Below the pieces are notes generated by a model, which searched no databases, was not told the DNA's origin, and saw only the letters and a program-made list of their open reading frames with translations. Of a DNA stretch of 64,000 nucleotides, positions 29,029 through 38,473 are shown in pieces. This DNA comes from an uncultured Mycoplasmatota bacterium (GTDB lineage: Bacteria > Bacillota_I > Bacilli_A > Izemoplasmatales > Izemoplasmataceae): positions 434,001 through 498,000 of the forward strand of contig CAJXVW010000001.1 in the NCBI GenBank assembly GCA_913062645.1, given 5' to 3'. Made by a program: the position numbers and the translations under genes. Positions within the stretch are counted from its first letter, which is position 1. Every line of letters begins with the position of its first letter.

Positions 29029-29460
29029 ATGAACAACATGGACAATCTTTATCGGCAAGTGATCATGGATCACTACAAGAATCCACGCAACAAGGGTCTC
29101 ATTCAGGATCCTTCCTACAAAACCATTCATATCAAGAATCCGACCTGCGGAGACGACATCACCGTGCAGTCGAAAGTCGAAGACGGCATCGTCAAAGACG
29201 TCCGTCATGATGGTTCGGGGTGCAGTATCTGTTGCTCCAGCGCCAGCGTGATGAGCGAAACGGTGAAGGGGAAATCCGTACAAGAGGCGTCGGTTGTTGC
29301 GGAAAACTATCTGAACATGCTGGCCAACAAGCCGTACGATGAGACGGTCGATCTCGAAGAGGCGATCGTTTATCAGGGTGTCAGACAGTTTCCCGCAAGA
29401 ATCAAATGCGCTTCGATCGCCTGGAAGGCGTTTGAAGGAACTCTCAAAGAAAGTGAGTGA
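29029..29460 (+). CDS. sufU: SufU-type zinc-dependent sulfurtransferase
   Basis: The 143-residue protein matches SufU: '[17 protein letters not shown]', 'NPTCGDDI', '[16 protein letters not shown]' and the C-terminal '[16 protein letters not shown]'. The Cys/Asp ligands of the zinc site are present. In Bacillota SufU accepts sulfur from SufS and hands it to SufBCD. The ATG at 29029 has GGTGAT upstream; ATG 29038 is an alternative. The gap to sufS is 8 bases. Confidence 0.93.
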   Translation: MNNMDNLYRQVIMDHYKNPRNKGLIQDPSYKTIHIKNPTCGDDITVQSKVEDGIVKDVRHDGSGCSICCSSASVMSETVKGKSVQEASVVAENYLNMLANKPYDETVDLEEAIVYQGVRQFPARIKCASIAWKAFEGTLKESE

Positions 29461-29465
29461 GCCAC

Positions 29466-30878
29466 ATGAGTGAAAAAACCAAACAGGAAATTCGCGAGAT
29501 CATCGGGGATTACAAGTATGGTTTCAAAACCGAACACAAAAATGTGTTCGATACCGGTAAAGGCCTGAACGAAGACATCGTTCGGGAAATTTCCCGTGTC
29601 AAAGGAGAACCCCAGTGGATGACCGACATCCGCGTCAAGGCGTATCGCGCCTTCATGGAGAAACCGCAACCGACCTGGGGGCCGGACCTCAGCGAGATCG
29701 ACTTCGATAGTATCACCTACTACATGAAGGCGAGCGATCGGACCGAGGAAAGCTGGGACAACGTACCGCCGGAAATCAAAGAAACCTTCGACAAACTGGG
29801 AATTCCCGAAGCCGAGCAGAAGTTTCTCGCCGGCGTCAGCACGCAGTTTGAAAGCGAAGTGGTGTACCATTCGACCCTGAAGGAACTCGAAGACCTTGGT
29901 GTCATCTTCTGTGACACCGATACGGCCTTGCGTGAGTACCCGGAACTGGTCAAGGAGTATTTTGGGAAAGTCGTCCCATATCGCGACAACAAATATGCAG
30001 CGCTTAACACCGCTGTTTGGAGCGGTGGGAGTTTCATCTATGTACCGCCGGGCGTCAAGGTTGAGAAACCGCTTCAGTCCTACTTCCGGATTAACTCTGA
30101 ACAGATGGGTCAGTTCGAACGCACGCTGATCATCGTCGATGAAGGTGCCAGCGTCAACTACGTCGAAGGCTGTACCGCCCCGATCTACAGCAACAACAGT
30201 CTCCATGCGGCGATCGTCGAAATCTTCGTCAAGAAGAACGCCTACTGTCGGTACTCGACCGTTCAGAACTGGGCCAACAACATCTACAACCTGGTAACCA
30301 AGCGTTCATTGGTGGAAGAAGACGGCCACATGGAATGGATCGACGGCAATATCGGCAGCAAGATCAACATGAAGTATCCCGCCTGCATCCTCAAAGGCGA
30401 TCGCGCCAAAGGCACGACAATCTCGATCGCGTTCGCCGGTGAAGGCATGAATCAGGACACCGGCGCAAAGATGATCCACATCGGTCGCGACACGACGAGC
30501 AAAATCATCAGCAAGTCGATGAGCGCCAAAGGCGGTCGCGTCAACTACCGTGGCATGATCAAGCACGGCAAGAACGCCATCGGCGCCAAGAGCAACGTCG
30601 AATGCGACACGATCATCCTTGACGATCAGTCGGTATCCGACACCCTGCCTTACAACATCGTTCTCAATAACCAAGCCCAGGTTCAACATGAAGCCAAGGT
30701 CTCAAAAGTCTCCGAAGAGCAGCTGTTCTACCTGATGAGCCGTGGTCTGACCGAAGAACAGGCGACGGAAATGATCATCATGGGCTTCATCGAACCGTTC
30801 GCCAAGGAACTCCCGATGGAGTACGCCGTCGAACTGAACCAACTCATCAAACTTGAGATGGAAGGCTCGATCGGATAA
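29466..30878 (+). CDS. sufB: Fe-S assembly protein SufB
   Basis: The 470-residue protein is a standard-length SufB. Visible: N-terminal '[13 protein letters not shown]', '[16 protein letters not shown]', '[17 protein letters not shown]', '[11 protein letters not shown]', and the C-terminal '[22 protein letters not shown]...[21 protein letters not shown]'. It forms the SufBC2D scaffold on which clusters are built. ATG 29466 was preferred to GTG 29457, which overlaps the sufU stop. It is last in the operon and ends at a strong terminator. PFOR and other Fe-S proteins are obvious clients. Confidence 0.95.
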   Translation: MSEKTKQEIREIIGDYKYGFKTEHKNVFDTGKGLNEDIVREISRVKGEPQWMTDIRVKAYRAFMEKPQPTWGPDLSEIDFDSITYYMKASDRTEESWDNVPPEIKETFDKLGIPEAEQKFLAGVSTQFESEVVYHSTLKELEDLGVIFCDTDTALREYPELVKEYFGKVVPYRDNKYAALNTAVWSGGSFIYVPPGVKVEKPLQSYFRINSEQMGQFERTLIIVDEGASVNYVEGCTAPIYSNNSLHAAIVEIFVKKNAYCRYSTVQNWANNIYNLVTKRSLVEEDGHMEWIDGNIGSKINMKYPACILKGDRAKGTTISIAFAGEGMNQDTGAKMIHIGRDTTSKIISKSMSAKGGRVNYRGMIKHGKNAIGAKSNVECDTIILDDQSVSDTLPYNIVLNNQAQVQHEAKVSKVSEEQLFYLMSRGLTEEQATEMIIMGFIEPFAKELPMEYAVELNQLIKLEMEGSIG

Positions 30879-30892
30879 TCAAAACGACCTAC

Positions 30893-30922
30893 AAAGAACC
30901 CATTTAATGGGTTCTTTTTTTT
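30893..30922 (+). terminator. Terminator of the suf operon
   Basis: aaagaaccca / tgggttcttt stem with a short AT loop followed by a run of eight T. Confidence 0.88.
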
Positions 30923-30960
30923 GGAATCTTCCAATTGTTATTTAGATTTTCGAGAAATTA

Positions 30961-31019
30961 CGAAAACGCTATTGTATAACGCTTACATTTATTGTATAAT
31001 GAAATCGAAATCGTTTTAG
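30961..31019 (+). promoter_or_regulatory. Promoter and operator cluster of the main glucan operon
   Basis: TTGTAT (30972-30977), 17-base spacer, TATAAT (30995-31000). Operator-like sites: cgaaaacgctattg (30961-30974) just before the -35; gtataacgcttaca (30974-30987), whose reverse, TGTAAGCGTTATAC, is cre-like, in the -35/spacer; and cgaaatcgttttag (31006-31019), just after the -10. These positions suit repression by a LacI-family protein such as that encoded at 56836, plus possibly CcpA. Confidence 0.55.
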
Positions 31020-31068
31020 TAGAGATTAAATGTAATTTAATCTTTCAGACTACATTAGGAGTGCGACC

Positions 31069-34000
31069 ATGACAGACTACCATTTCGATAACAATGAATT
31101 CATCATTGAACAGTACGATAAGAAAAAGACGTTTTCCAGCTTCCTGCCGGGCATGGCAGGAAAGCGAGGAATCCCCCTGTGGGCGTTCTACGTCAACCGC
31201 GGGCAAGGCATCGCCAGTTTCGGGATCGAGAACAAGGATCGCCAGATTCTTGAGTTCTCCCCCGCAGTCAAAGCATATCAAACCGTCGGCACCGACGGTT
31301 TTCGGACATTCGTCAAGATCGACGGCAAGACCCACGAGTTGTTTGCCGAGAACGACGATCACACCACCCGTCGTCTGCGGATCAAACGCAGCGAGTTCAC
31401 CATCGAGGAGACCAACCACGATTTGAATCTCAAGACGACCGTCACCTATTTCGGTCTTCCCAATCGCAACATCGCGGCACTTGTCCGCGTCGTCAACATC
31501 ACCAATCTCAACGATGAACCCATCGCGTTCGAACTGATCGACGGGCTCAGTCAGTTGTTGCCGACCGGTGTCAGCCAGCACAGCATGAAGATGCTGACGA
31601 ACCTGATGCGCAGCTGGATGGAAGTCTACCGCTTGGATGACAATGTTGGTTTCTATCGCATGCGCAGCTCCTCGGCCGACACCGCGGAAGTGGTGGAGAT
31701 TGAGGATGGCAACTTCTATGTGTCCAGTGTCAACGGTGAGTTGCAGCGTCCGATCGTCGACCAACGGTTGGTGTTCGGAACCGACACGACCAAACGACGC
31801 GCCCGTCATTTCGAACAGACGAGCCTGAAGGACATTTGTGATTCGGAGCAGGTCACCGCCAATAAGATCCCGGTCGGTTTCACCGCCCTCGACGTCGCAC
31901 TGAATGCCGGTGAAACGGTTCGCATCAATACGCTGATCGGGCACATTCACTGCCCCGACTACCTCGTTGAAATCGCCCCCGCAATCAGTTCCGACGATGC
32001 CGTCGACAAAGCGCGTCTCGACGCCGCCCTCGTCATTGACGAACTGCTTGATGAAGTGGCGACCAAAACGGCATTTCCGATCTTTGACGATTACATCAAA
32101 CAAAACTATCTCGACAACATGCTGCGCGGCGGCTACCCGATGATCATCGAGGGTTCCGACAAGAACTTCGTCTATCATCTGTTCTCCCGTCGCCATGGCG
32201 ATCTTGAGCGCGATTACAACTACTTCACGATCGCCCCAGAGTTCTACAGTCAGGGCAACGGCAGTTTCCGGGATGTGTGTCAAAACCGGCGCAGCGACAC
32301 GTTGCTCAATCCACTGGTCGGCGACTTCAACATGAAGATGTTCGGATCGCTGATCCAAGCCGACGGGTTCAACCCGCTGTCCATAGATGGATCGACGTTC
32401 GCCATCGCCGACAAGCAACAAGCCCGTGATCTTGCGACCGAGCTGTTCGGCGGCGACGCCACGATGACCGCTTTGTTGATGAATTCGTTCACACCCGGCA
32501 GCATCATCAACACGATGGCCAACCACAATATCACCAGCGATCTCTCCGACGATGAACTGTTCGCACGTATCTTCGCTCATGCCGAACAACGCTTTGAAGC
32601 GCACTTCGCCGAAGGGTACTGGATCGATCACTGGACCTACATTCTCGATCTGGTCGAAAACTTCGAAGCAATCTATCCCGATCAGATGGAACACGCACTC
32701 TTCAACGATGTGACCTACAAATATTTCGACAGCCCGAATTACGTGCTTCCGCGTGATGAGAAAATCTGTCTTACCGCCGATGGCAAGGTGCGTCGCTACG
32801 GCAGCCTGCTCCATAACGACGAAGAGAAAATCCGTCGACTTGGATTGAATCCGAACCGTGCCCATTGGCTGCAAAGTGAAACGGGTGCGACCGTGTACGG
32901 GTCCTTGTACGAGAAACTGCTCGTGCTCGCCGTCAACAAGATCGCCAGTCTCGACCCCAGCGGCATCGGCATCGAAATGGAAGCCGACAAACCCGGTTGG
33001 AACGACGCCATGAACGGACTGCCCGGACTATTCGGCAGCGGCGTCAGCGAGACGATCGAACTGAAACGCGTCGTCCGCTTCTTGATCTCGCATTTCGATG
33101 CATCCGTATCGTTCAAACTGCCGGCGGAGTTCATCGCCTTCATGAAGGACCTTGCCAGTGCGCTCGACGCCATCACGGACGACTTCCATTTCTGGCAGAA
33201 AATCAACGACGCGAAAGAAGCCTATCGCGCGGCGATCCGCTTCCACACCAGCGGGTTGGAATACGCGGATTCCGATGCGATCCTCAGTCTTCTCGAAGCG
33301 ATGGATCACAAGATCGATCATGCCTTGACCAAGGCCCACCGTCTCGGTAACGGCATCTATCCGACCTATCTGGTCCATGACGTCACCGCATATGAGCCGG
33401 TCATCCAGCGCGGCAAACCGCACATCGGCAACTACGGTCTTCCGACCGTCCGCCCCACGCAGTTCAAACTGCGGGCGCTGCCATTCTACCTTGAAGCCCC
33501 GGCCCGGGCACTCAAGGTGATGAAGTCCCACAACACCAAAGAATCGATGTTCCGCCGCATCAAGGCGTCGAACATCTACGACCATGAACTGAAGTTTTAC
33601 AAGACCAGCGAGTTCCTCGACGCCGAATCGAACGAAATCGGTCGCGGCCGCAGTTTCACCAAAGGATGGCAGGAGCGCGAATCGAACTTCCTCCACATGA
33701 CCTACAAATATCTGCTCGGGCTGCTCAAGGCCGGACTGTACCAGGAGTTTTTCGAGGAAATACGGACCAATCTGACGATTTTCATGGATCCCGCTGTCTA
33801 TGGGCGGTCGACGCTGGAGAACTCCAGTTTCATCGCTTCCAGCATCAATCCCGATCCGTTCGTCCGCGGTCAGGGCTACGTCGCCCGCCTCAGTGGGTCG
33901 ACTGCCGAAATGCTCTCCATCTGGGCGCTGATGATGTACGGCAAACAGCCGTTCGTCATGGACGGCAACGAACTCACGCTGCAACTGCGTCCGATTCTCA

Positions 34001-34212
34001 CCAAGGAGTTCTTCACCGATGGTACGGTGACATTCACGTTCCTCGGCACGATTCGCGTCACGTATCACAACGAGAGTCATATCGATACCTTTGATCCCGA
34101 CTTCGCCATCGACCGTTATGTGGTGGACGGCAACGAAGTCGACGCCATTCGCGGCTCGCTTGCCGAAGCCGTCCGCAACCGTACCGTCAAGACAATCGAC
34201 ATCTACTTCTAG
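31069..34212 (+). CDS. GH94-clan glycoside phosphorylase, probably beta-1,3-oligoglucan phosphorylase (GH149/GH161 type)
   Basis: The 1047-residue cytosolic protein has the plan of inverting glycoside phosphorylases: N-terminal beta-sandwich, then an (alpha/alpha)6 barrel. The WND motif at 644-646 in 'KPGWNDAMNGLPGLFGSG' places the catalytic acid at D646, as in cellobiose phosphorylase. GH94 enzymes have about 800 residues, while the 1050-1100 residues here fit GH149/GH161 beta-1,3-oligoglucan phosphorylases. The reaction would be phosphorolysis of beta-1,3-glucan oligomers to glucose-1-phosphate. First gene of the long operon, with an operator-rich promoter and TTAGGAGTG before the ATG. Exact CAZy family cannot be fixed by eye. 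Confidence 0.78.
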   Translation: MTDYHFDNNEFIIEQYDKKKTFSSFLPGMAGKRGIPLWAFYVNRGQGIASFGIENKDRQILEFSPAVKAYQTVGTDGFRTFVKIDGKTHELFAENDDHTTRRLRIKRSEFTIEETNHDLNLKTTVTYFGLPNRNIAALVRVVNITNLNDEPIAFELIDGLSQLLPTGVSQHSMKMLTNLMRSWMEVYRLDDNVGFYRMRSSSADTAEVVEIEDGNFYVSSVNGELQRPIVDQRLVFGTDTTKRRARHFEQTSLKDICDSEQVTANKIPVGFTALDVALNAGETVRINTLIGHIHCPDYLVEIAPAISSDDAVDKARLDAALVIDELLDEVATKTAFPIFDDYIKQNYLDNMLRGGYPMIIEGSDKNFVYHLFSRRHGDLERDYNYFTIAPEFYSQGNGSFRDVCQNRRSDTLLNPLVGDFNMKMFGSLIQADGFNPLSIDGSTFAIADKQQARDLATELFGGDATMTALLMNSFTPGSIINTMANHNITSDLSDDELFARIFAHAEQRFEAHFAEGYWIDHWTYILDLVENFEAIYPDQMEHALFNDVTYKYFDSPNYVLPRDEKICLTADGKVRRYGSLLHNDEEKIRRLGLNPNRAHWLQSETGATVYGSLYEKLLVLAVNKIASLDPSGIGIEMEADKPGWNDAMNGLPGLFGSGVSETIELKRVVRFLISHFDASVSFKLPAEFIAFMKDLASALDAITDDFHFWQKINDAKEAYRAAIRFHTSGLEYADSDAILSLLEAMDHKIDHALTKAHRLGNGIYPTYLVHDVTAYEPVIQRGKPHIGNYGLPTVRPTQFKLRALPFYLEAPARALKVMKSHNTKESMFRRIKASNIYDHELKFYKTSEFLDAESNEIGRGRSFTKGWQERESNFLHMTYKYLLGLLKAGLYQEFFEEIRTNLTIFMDPAVYGRSTLENSSFIASSINPDPFVRGQGYVARLSGSTAEMLSIWALMMYGKQPFVMDGNELTLQLRPILTKEFFTDGTVTFTFLGTIRVTYHNESHIDTFDPDFAIDRYVVDGNEVDAIRGSLAEAVRNRTVKTIDIYF

Positions 34213-34227
34213 GGGAGGAACATGCTC

Positions 34228-35550
34228 ATGGCAACCATCATCCGTACCGAACAGGCATCCGACAAACGGCTGCACAAAGATACACTGAAACCAACTCCGG
34301 TGGAATCGGTCGACATCCGACTCGACCCCAAATCCACCTATCAGACCATGCTTGGATTCGGCGGCGCCTTCACCGAATCGAGTGCCTACAACCTCGCCCG
34401 CATCAACAAGACCCAGCGGATGCAGGCGATCAAGGACTATTTCGATCCCGAGGAGGGACTCGGCTACACGATTGGACGCGTCAGCATCCACAGTTGCGAC
34501 TTCAGTCTTCACAGTTACACCTACATCGACGAAGGCGACAAGGATCTCAAGACCTTTGACATCAGCCGTGACGAGCAATGGGTCATTCCGCTGATCAAGG
34601 ACGCCGAATCGTTCGCCGGACCGATTTCATTGCTGGGTAGCCCGTGGAGTCCACCGGCCTTCATGAAAGACAACAACTCGATGATTCACGGTGGGAAACT
34701 CCTGCCGGAGTATTACCAAACCTGGGCCGACTACTTCGTCCGGTTCGTCGAAGAATACCGCAAGCGCGGTCTGACGATCTGGGGCGTCACCGTTCAGAAT
34801 GAACCGGCCGCCGTCCAACGCTGGGACTCCTGCACTTACACCGGCGAGGACGAACGCGACTTCGTCAAGAACTATCTCGGCCCGACGATGAAACAGTCGA
34901 GCGCCAAGGACGTCAACATCCTCATCTGGGATCACAATCGCGACGTCATCGTCGAACGCGCCAAAGCGGTATTGGACGACCCCGAAGCCGCCCAATACGT
35001 TTGGGGCACGGCCTTCCACTGGTACGTCAGTGAGGAGTTCGAAAACGTCGGCAAAGTTCACGAACTGTTTCCCGACAAGGGCCTCTTGTTCACCGAAGGC
35101 TGTCAGGAAGGCGGCGTCCATTGGAAGAGCTGGAAAACCGGCGAACGTTATGCTCGCAACATGATCGGCGACTTCAACAATTTCTGTCAAGGCTACATCG
35201 ACTGGAATTTGTTCCTCGACAACACCGGCGGTCCCAATCACGTCAACAATCTTTGCGACGCGCCGATCATCGTCGACGTGTTCCCAGAGAAACTGGTCCA
35301 TCAAAGCAGTTACTACTACATCGGACACTTCAGCAAATACATCCGGCCCGATGCCGTCCGCATCGGCAACGACAACAGCCACCCGGTGTTGCAATCGACG
35401 GCATTCCAAAACACCGACGGCACGATTGCGCTCGTGGTGCTCAACGAAACCGACCAAGCGCAGGAAGTCCGCATCGCGCTGGGTGAGCAAACCTATCAAA
35501 CGACCCTCGCGGCGCATTCGATCGCGACCCTCCTTTTGGAGGACAAGTGA
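34228..35550 (+). CDS. GH30 family glycosidase, cytosolic (beta-1,6-glucanase/beta-glucosidase type)
   Basis: The 440-residue protein starts its catalytic part with 'YQTMLGFGGAFTESSAYN', the GH30 hallmark, then SPWSPPAFMK, acid/base E192 in VTVQNEPAA and nucleophile E290 in LLFTEGCQE. The C-terminal beta-domain ends the chain. GH30_1/GH30_3 members include glucosylceramidases and beta-1,6-glucanases; in this locus removal of beta-1,6 branches of laminarin-type oligomers is the natural inference. No signal peptide. ATG 34228 is favoured over 34222 because GGAGG sits 9 bases upstream. The stop overlaps the next GTG start by 4 bases. Confidence 0.88.
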   Translation: MATIIRTEQASDKRLHKDTLKPTPVESVDIRLDPKSTYQTMLGFGGAFTESSAYNLARINKTQRMQAIKDYFDPEEGLGYTIGRVSIHSCDFSLHSYTYIDEGDKDLKTFDISRDEQWVIPLIKDAESFAGPISLLGSPWSPPAFMKDNNSMIHGGKLLPEYYQTWADYFVRFVEEYRKRGLTIWGVTVQNEPAAVQRWDSCTYTGEDERDFVKNYLGPTMKQSSAKDVNILIWDHNRDVIVERAKAVLDDPEAAQYVWGTAFHWYVSEEFENVGKVHELFPDKGLLFTEGCQEGGVHWKSWKTGERYARNMIGDFNNFCQGYIDWNLFLDNTGGPNHVNNLCDAPIIVDVFPEKLVHQSSYYYIGHFSKYIRPDAVRIGNDNSHPVLQSTAFQNTDGTIALVVLNETDQAQEVRIALGEQTYQTTLAAHSIATLLLEDK

Positions 35551-36554
35551 ACAAACTGCGCGCCGTCAATCTCGGTGGCTGGTTCGTTCTCGAACGGTGG
35601 ATGAAACGCTCGTTGTTCGAAGGCACCAAGGACAAGTGCCACGATGAAACCTGCTTCTCGACGCAACTCGCCGACAAGGACGAGCGGCTCGAAGCGCACT
35701 ACAAGACTTGGATCACCCGTGATGACATTGAGTGGCTCAAGAATGCCGGAGTCAATCTCGTCCGCATTCCGATCCCCTGGTGGCTTCGCGGCGAAGGTGT
35801 CTATCACCGCAGTGTGGAAGCACTTGACGCCGCGCTGGCGATGATCGAAGACGTCGGACTCGACTTCATGCTTGATCTGCACACGGCGCCGGGTTGTCAG
35901 AACGGCTTCGACAACGGCGGCATCCAGCATGTCATCGACTGGCCCAAGGACCCCGCCAACATCGACACCACGATCGACATCCTGGCATTCGTGATGGAGC
36001 GCTACAACGACATGCCCCATTTCCACAGCATCCAACTGCTGAACGAACCGCACATCTCGATCGATCTGGAACTGCTGCAGGATTTCTACGTGCGCAGCTA
36101 CCAGCGTCTGCGCCAGATCCATCCGACGCGTTACATCGTGATGCACGACGGGTTCCGCTTCAAGAAGTGGAAGGAGTTCTTCACCACCAACGATTTCACC
36201 AACGTCATTCTCGACACCCACATGTACCAGTGCTTCGATCACAGTCTGTTCGACTACACGATCGAAGAACACTGCAAACATGCCATGAAACGCACAAGAC
36301 TCCTCGCTGACGTGGAACGCTACGTTCCCGTAATCGTCGGTGAATGGAGCCTGGGACTCCGCATGAACGGACATCTCAGCCAAGACGACAACGACGCCAA
36401 CCTCGCCAAGTACGCCTCGGCCCAGCTGACTGCCATGCGCCAAACGACCGGACACGTGTTCTGGAGTTACAAAGTCGCCGATGCCTTCAGCGGCTGGAAC
36501 TTCCGGGCCCTGGTCGACCGCGGCGTCATCGACATGAAGGAGTTCAACCAATGA
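35547..36554 (+). CDS. GH5 glycosidase, cytosolic exo-beta-1,3-glucanase-like
   Basis: The 335-residue protein starts directly with AVNLGGWFVLERW, the motif of exo-1,3-beta-glucanases, and lacks a signal peptide. Predicted acid/base E167 (LLNEPHI) and nucleophile E266 (VGEWSLGL) are present. It is clearly paralogous to the lipoprotein GH5 at 19987 (shared 'LDLHTAPG-x-QNGFDNGGI' and GEWSLGL) but lacks the PASTA domains. The GTG start (35547) overlaps the GH30 stop (GTGA) with TTGGAGGA upstream. It ends 4 bases into the next ATG. Likely trims imported glucan oligomers. Confidence 0.88.
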   Translation: MNKLRAVNLGGWFVLERWMKRSLFEGTKDKCHDETCFSTQLADKDERLEAHYKTWITRDDIEWLKNAGVNLVRIPIPWWLRGEGVYHRSVEALDAALAMIEDVGLDFMLDLHTAPGCQNGFDNGGIQHVIDWPKDPANIDTTIDILAFVMERYNDMPHFHSIQLLNEPHISIDLELLQDFYVRSYQRLRQIHPTRYIVMHDGFRFKKWKEFFTTNDFTNVILDTHMYQCFDHSLFDYTIEEHCKHAMKRTRLLADVERYVPVIVGEWSLGLRMNGHLSQDDNDANLAKYASAQLTAMRQTTGHVFWSYKVADAFSGWNFRALVDRGVIDMKEFNQ

Positions 36555-38437
36555 AAAAACTGATTTTGCTGTTGAGTATATTCACCGCCGTCACGCTGAG
36601 CGCGTGCACGGCGGACGAAGAACCGATCGACAACACGATCGACTGTGAGCAGTTCCCGACGCACCGCGACTGCAGTGACGATCCCGATCCGGAACCAATG
36701 CTTTGTGACGGACTCGGCGACGCCTGCATCGAGGAGGTCGAAGAGTTGCTTGCCACCTTGACGCTCGAACAGAAAGCGGCGCAGATGATTCAGGCCGAAC
36801 GCTCGAGCATCACCCCAGGCCAAGTCGAGACGTATGGCATCGGCTCGATCCTGTCGGGTGGCGGATCCCATCCGTCGGCCTACGACAACACCACCGACGA
36901 GTGGTTCGCGATGTACGAAGCCTACCAGCAGGCGGCGCTTGACGCCGACGCCGGCATTCCGCTTCTGTACGGCATCGACGCCGTTCACGGCAACAACAAT
37001 CTCTACGGTGCGACGATCTTTCCGCACAACATCGGCCTCGGTGCCGCCAATGACGCGCAACTGATGTACGACATCAGCGCTGCCACGGCCCGCGAGATGC
37101 TTGTGACCGGCATCCAATGGAACTTCGCCCCGGCGCTGTCGGTGGTACAGAACATCCGGTGGGGACGGACGTACGAAGGATTCAGCGAAAATCCGATCAT
37201 CCACGACAACTTGACAGCGCAGGCGATTCTCGGTTATCAGGATCTCGACGTGATCGCCACAGCCAAACATTACTTCGGTGATGGTGGAACTTCCGGTGGC
37301 GTCGATCAAGGCAACAGTGTGATGCTCAGTCAGGATGTCATTGACATCCACATGGCGCCCTACATTGAAGCCGTCGAAGCTGGCGTGGACACGATCATGA
37401 TTTCCTACAGCAGCGTGAATGGCACCAAGATGCACGGCAGTCAGTACTGGATTACCGAGATTCTCAAGGAAGACATGGGCTTCGAAGGGTTCATCATCAG
37501 TGACTGGAACGCCATTCACCAGCTGCCGGGCGACTTCGAAGATCAGATTGTACTGAGCATCAATGCCGGTGTCGACATGTTGATGGAACCCTACGACTGG
37601 GAACAGGCGATGCAACTGATCGTCGAAGCGGTCGAAGGCAATCGCATCGACGAAGAACGCATCGACGACGCCGTCCGTCGGATTCTCCAGATCAAGCACA
37701 AACGGGGATTGTTCGACGATCCGTTCCGCCGTCTTGACGACAGTCATCTGTATTCCGACGATCACGCCGCACTCGCGCGCGACGCCGTGAGAAAATCACT
37801 GGTGTTGCTGGAAAACGACAACGATTCGCTGCCCTTGGACAAGAACGACACCATCTATCTGCTTGGTCCCGGCGCCGACAACGTCGGATATCAATCCGGA
37901 GGGTGGACCCGGTTCTGGCAAGGCACCGAAGACGCCGACCTTGGCGTCGGCAGCAGCATCCTCGACGCGTTCACCGAAGTGCTCGCCGCGAATGGTGGAA
38001 CGTTGGTCAACACGGTCGCCGCCGCCGATACCGTGGTCGTGGTACTGGCCGAAACACCCTACAGCGAAGGCTGGGGGGACAACGACAACCTGACCCTCAC
38101 CGGTGGCAACGCCCACGTTGGTAACGCCGCCGCGCTGACGATTGCCGCTCAGGCCCAAGCCGCCGGCAAGAACGTCGTCGGCATTCTGATCAGCGGACGA
38201 CCGCTGCTCCTGGAAGACCATCTCGATCACTTCGACAGTTTCGTCGCCGCCTGGCTGCCCGGAACCGAAGGAGGCGCCGGCATCGCCGATGTGCTGTTCG
38301 GGGATTACGACTTCCACGGAACCCTCAGTTTCACCTGGCCGGCGACATTCGAACAAGTCGGCTACACCTCGAATCGCGAGGATTACGATGAGATGTTGGT
38401 GCAGTATCCGTTCGGATACGGCTTGACATACAACTAA
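36551..38437 (+). CDS. GH3 beta-glucosidase lipoprotein
   Basis: The 628-residue protein has a signal peptide and lipobox TLSAC (Cys19), so it is displayed outside the cell. A cysteine motif DCEQFPTHRDC (31-41) follows, repeated in the GH16 lipoprotein at 55178. The GH3 N-terminal barrel has 'GIDAVHGNN', 'ATAKHYFGDGG' and the nucleophile D318 in IISDWNAI; the second (alpha/beta) domain follows, with LVLLENDN and 'PFGYGL' at the end; no FnIII-like domain. It should release glucose from glucan oligomers at the surface. The start overlaps the GH5 stop (ATGA) with AAGGAG upstream. Confidence 0.9.
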   Translation: MKKLILLLSIFTAVTLSACTADEEPIDNTIDCEQFPTHRDCSDDPDPEPMLCDGLGDACIEEVEELLATLTLEQKAAQMIQAERSSITPGQVETYGIGSILSGGGSHPSAYDNTTDEWFAMYEAYQQAALDADAGIPLLYGIDAVHGNNNLYGATIFPHNIGLGAANDAQLMYDISAATAREMLVTGIQWNFAPALSVVQNIRWGRTYEGFSENPIIHDNLTAQAILGYQDLDVIATAKHYFGDGGTSGGVDQGNSVMLSQDVIDIHMAPYIEAVEAGVDTIMISYSSVNGTKMHGSQYWITEILKEDMGFEGFIISDWNAIHQLPGDFEDQIVLSINAGVDMLMEPYDWEQAMQLIVEAVEGNRIDEERIDDAVRRILQIKHKRGLFDDPFRRLDDSHLYSDDHAALARDAVRKSLVLLENDNDSLPLDKNDTIYLLGPGADNVGYQSGGWTRFWQGTEDADLGVGSSILDAFTEVLAANGGTLVNTVAAADTVVVVLAETPYSEGWGDNDNLTLTGGNAHVGNAAALTIAAQAQAAGKNVVGILISGRPLLLEDHLDHFDSFVAAWLPGTEGGAGIADVLFGDYDFHGTLSFTWPATFEQVGYTSNREDYDEMLVQYPFGYGLTYN

Positions 38438-38473
38438 GGCTACAAGATACAAAAAAATATTATGGAGGTAAAG

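Noticed and set aside
31045-32874. Minus-strand open frame opposite the phosphorylase gene
   Set aside because: Shadow of a well-supported gene; no motif or start signal.
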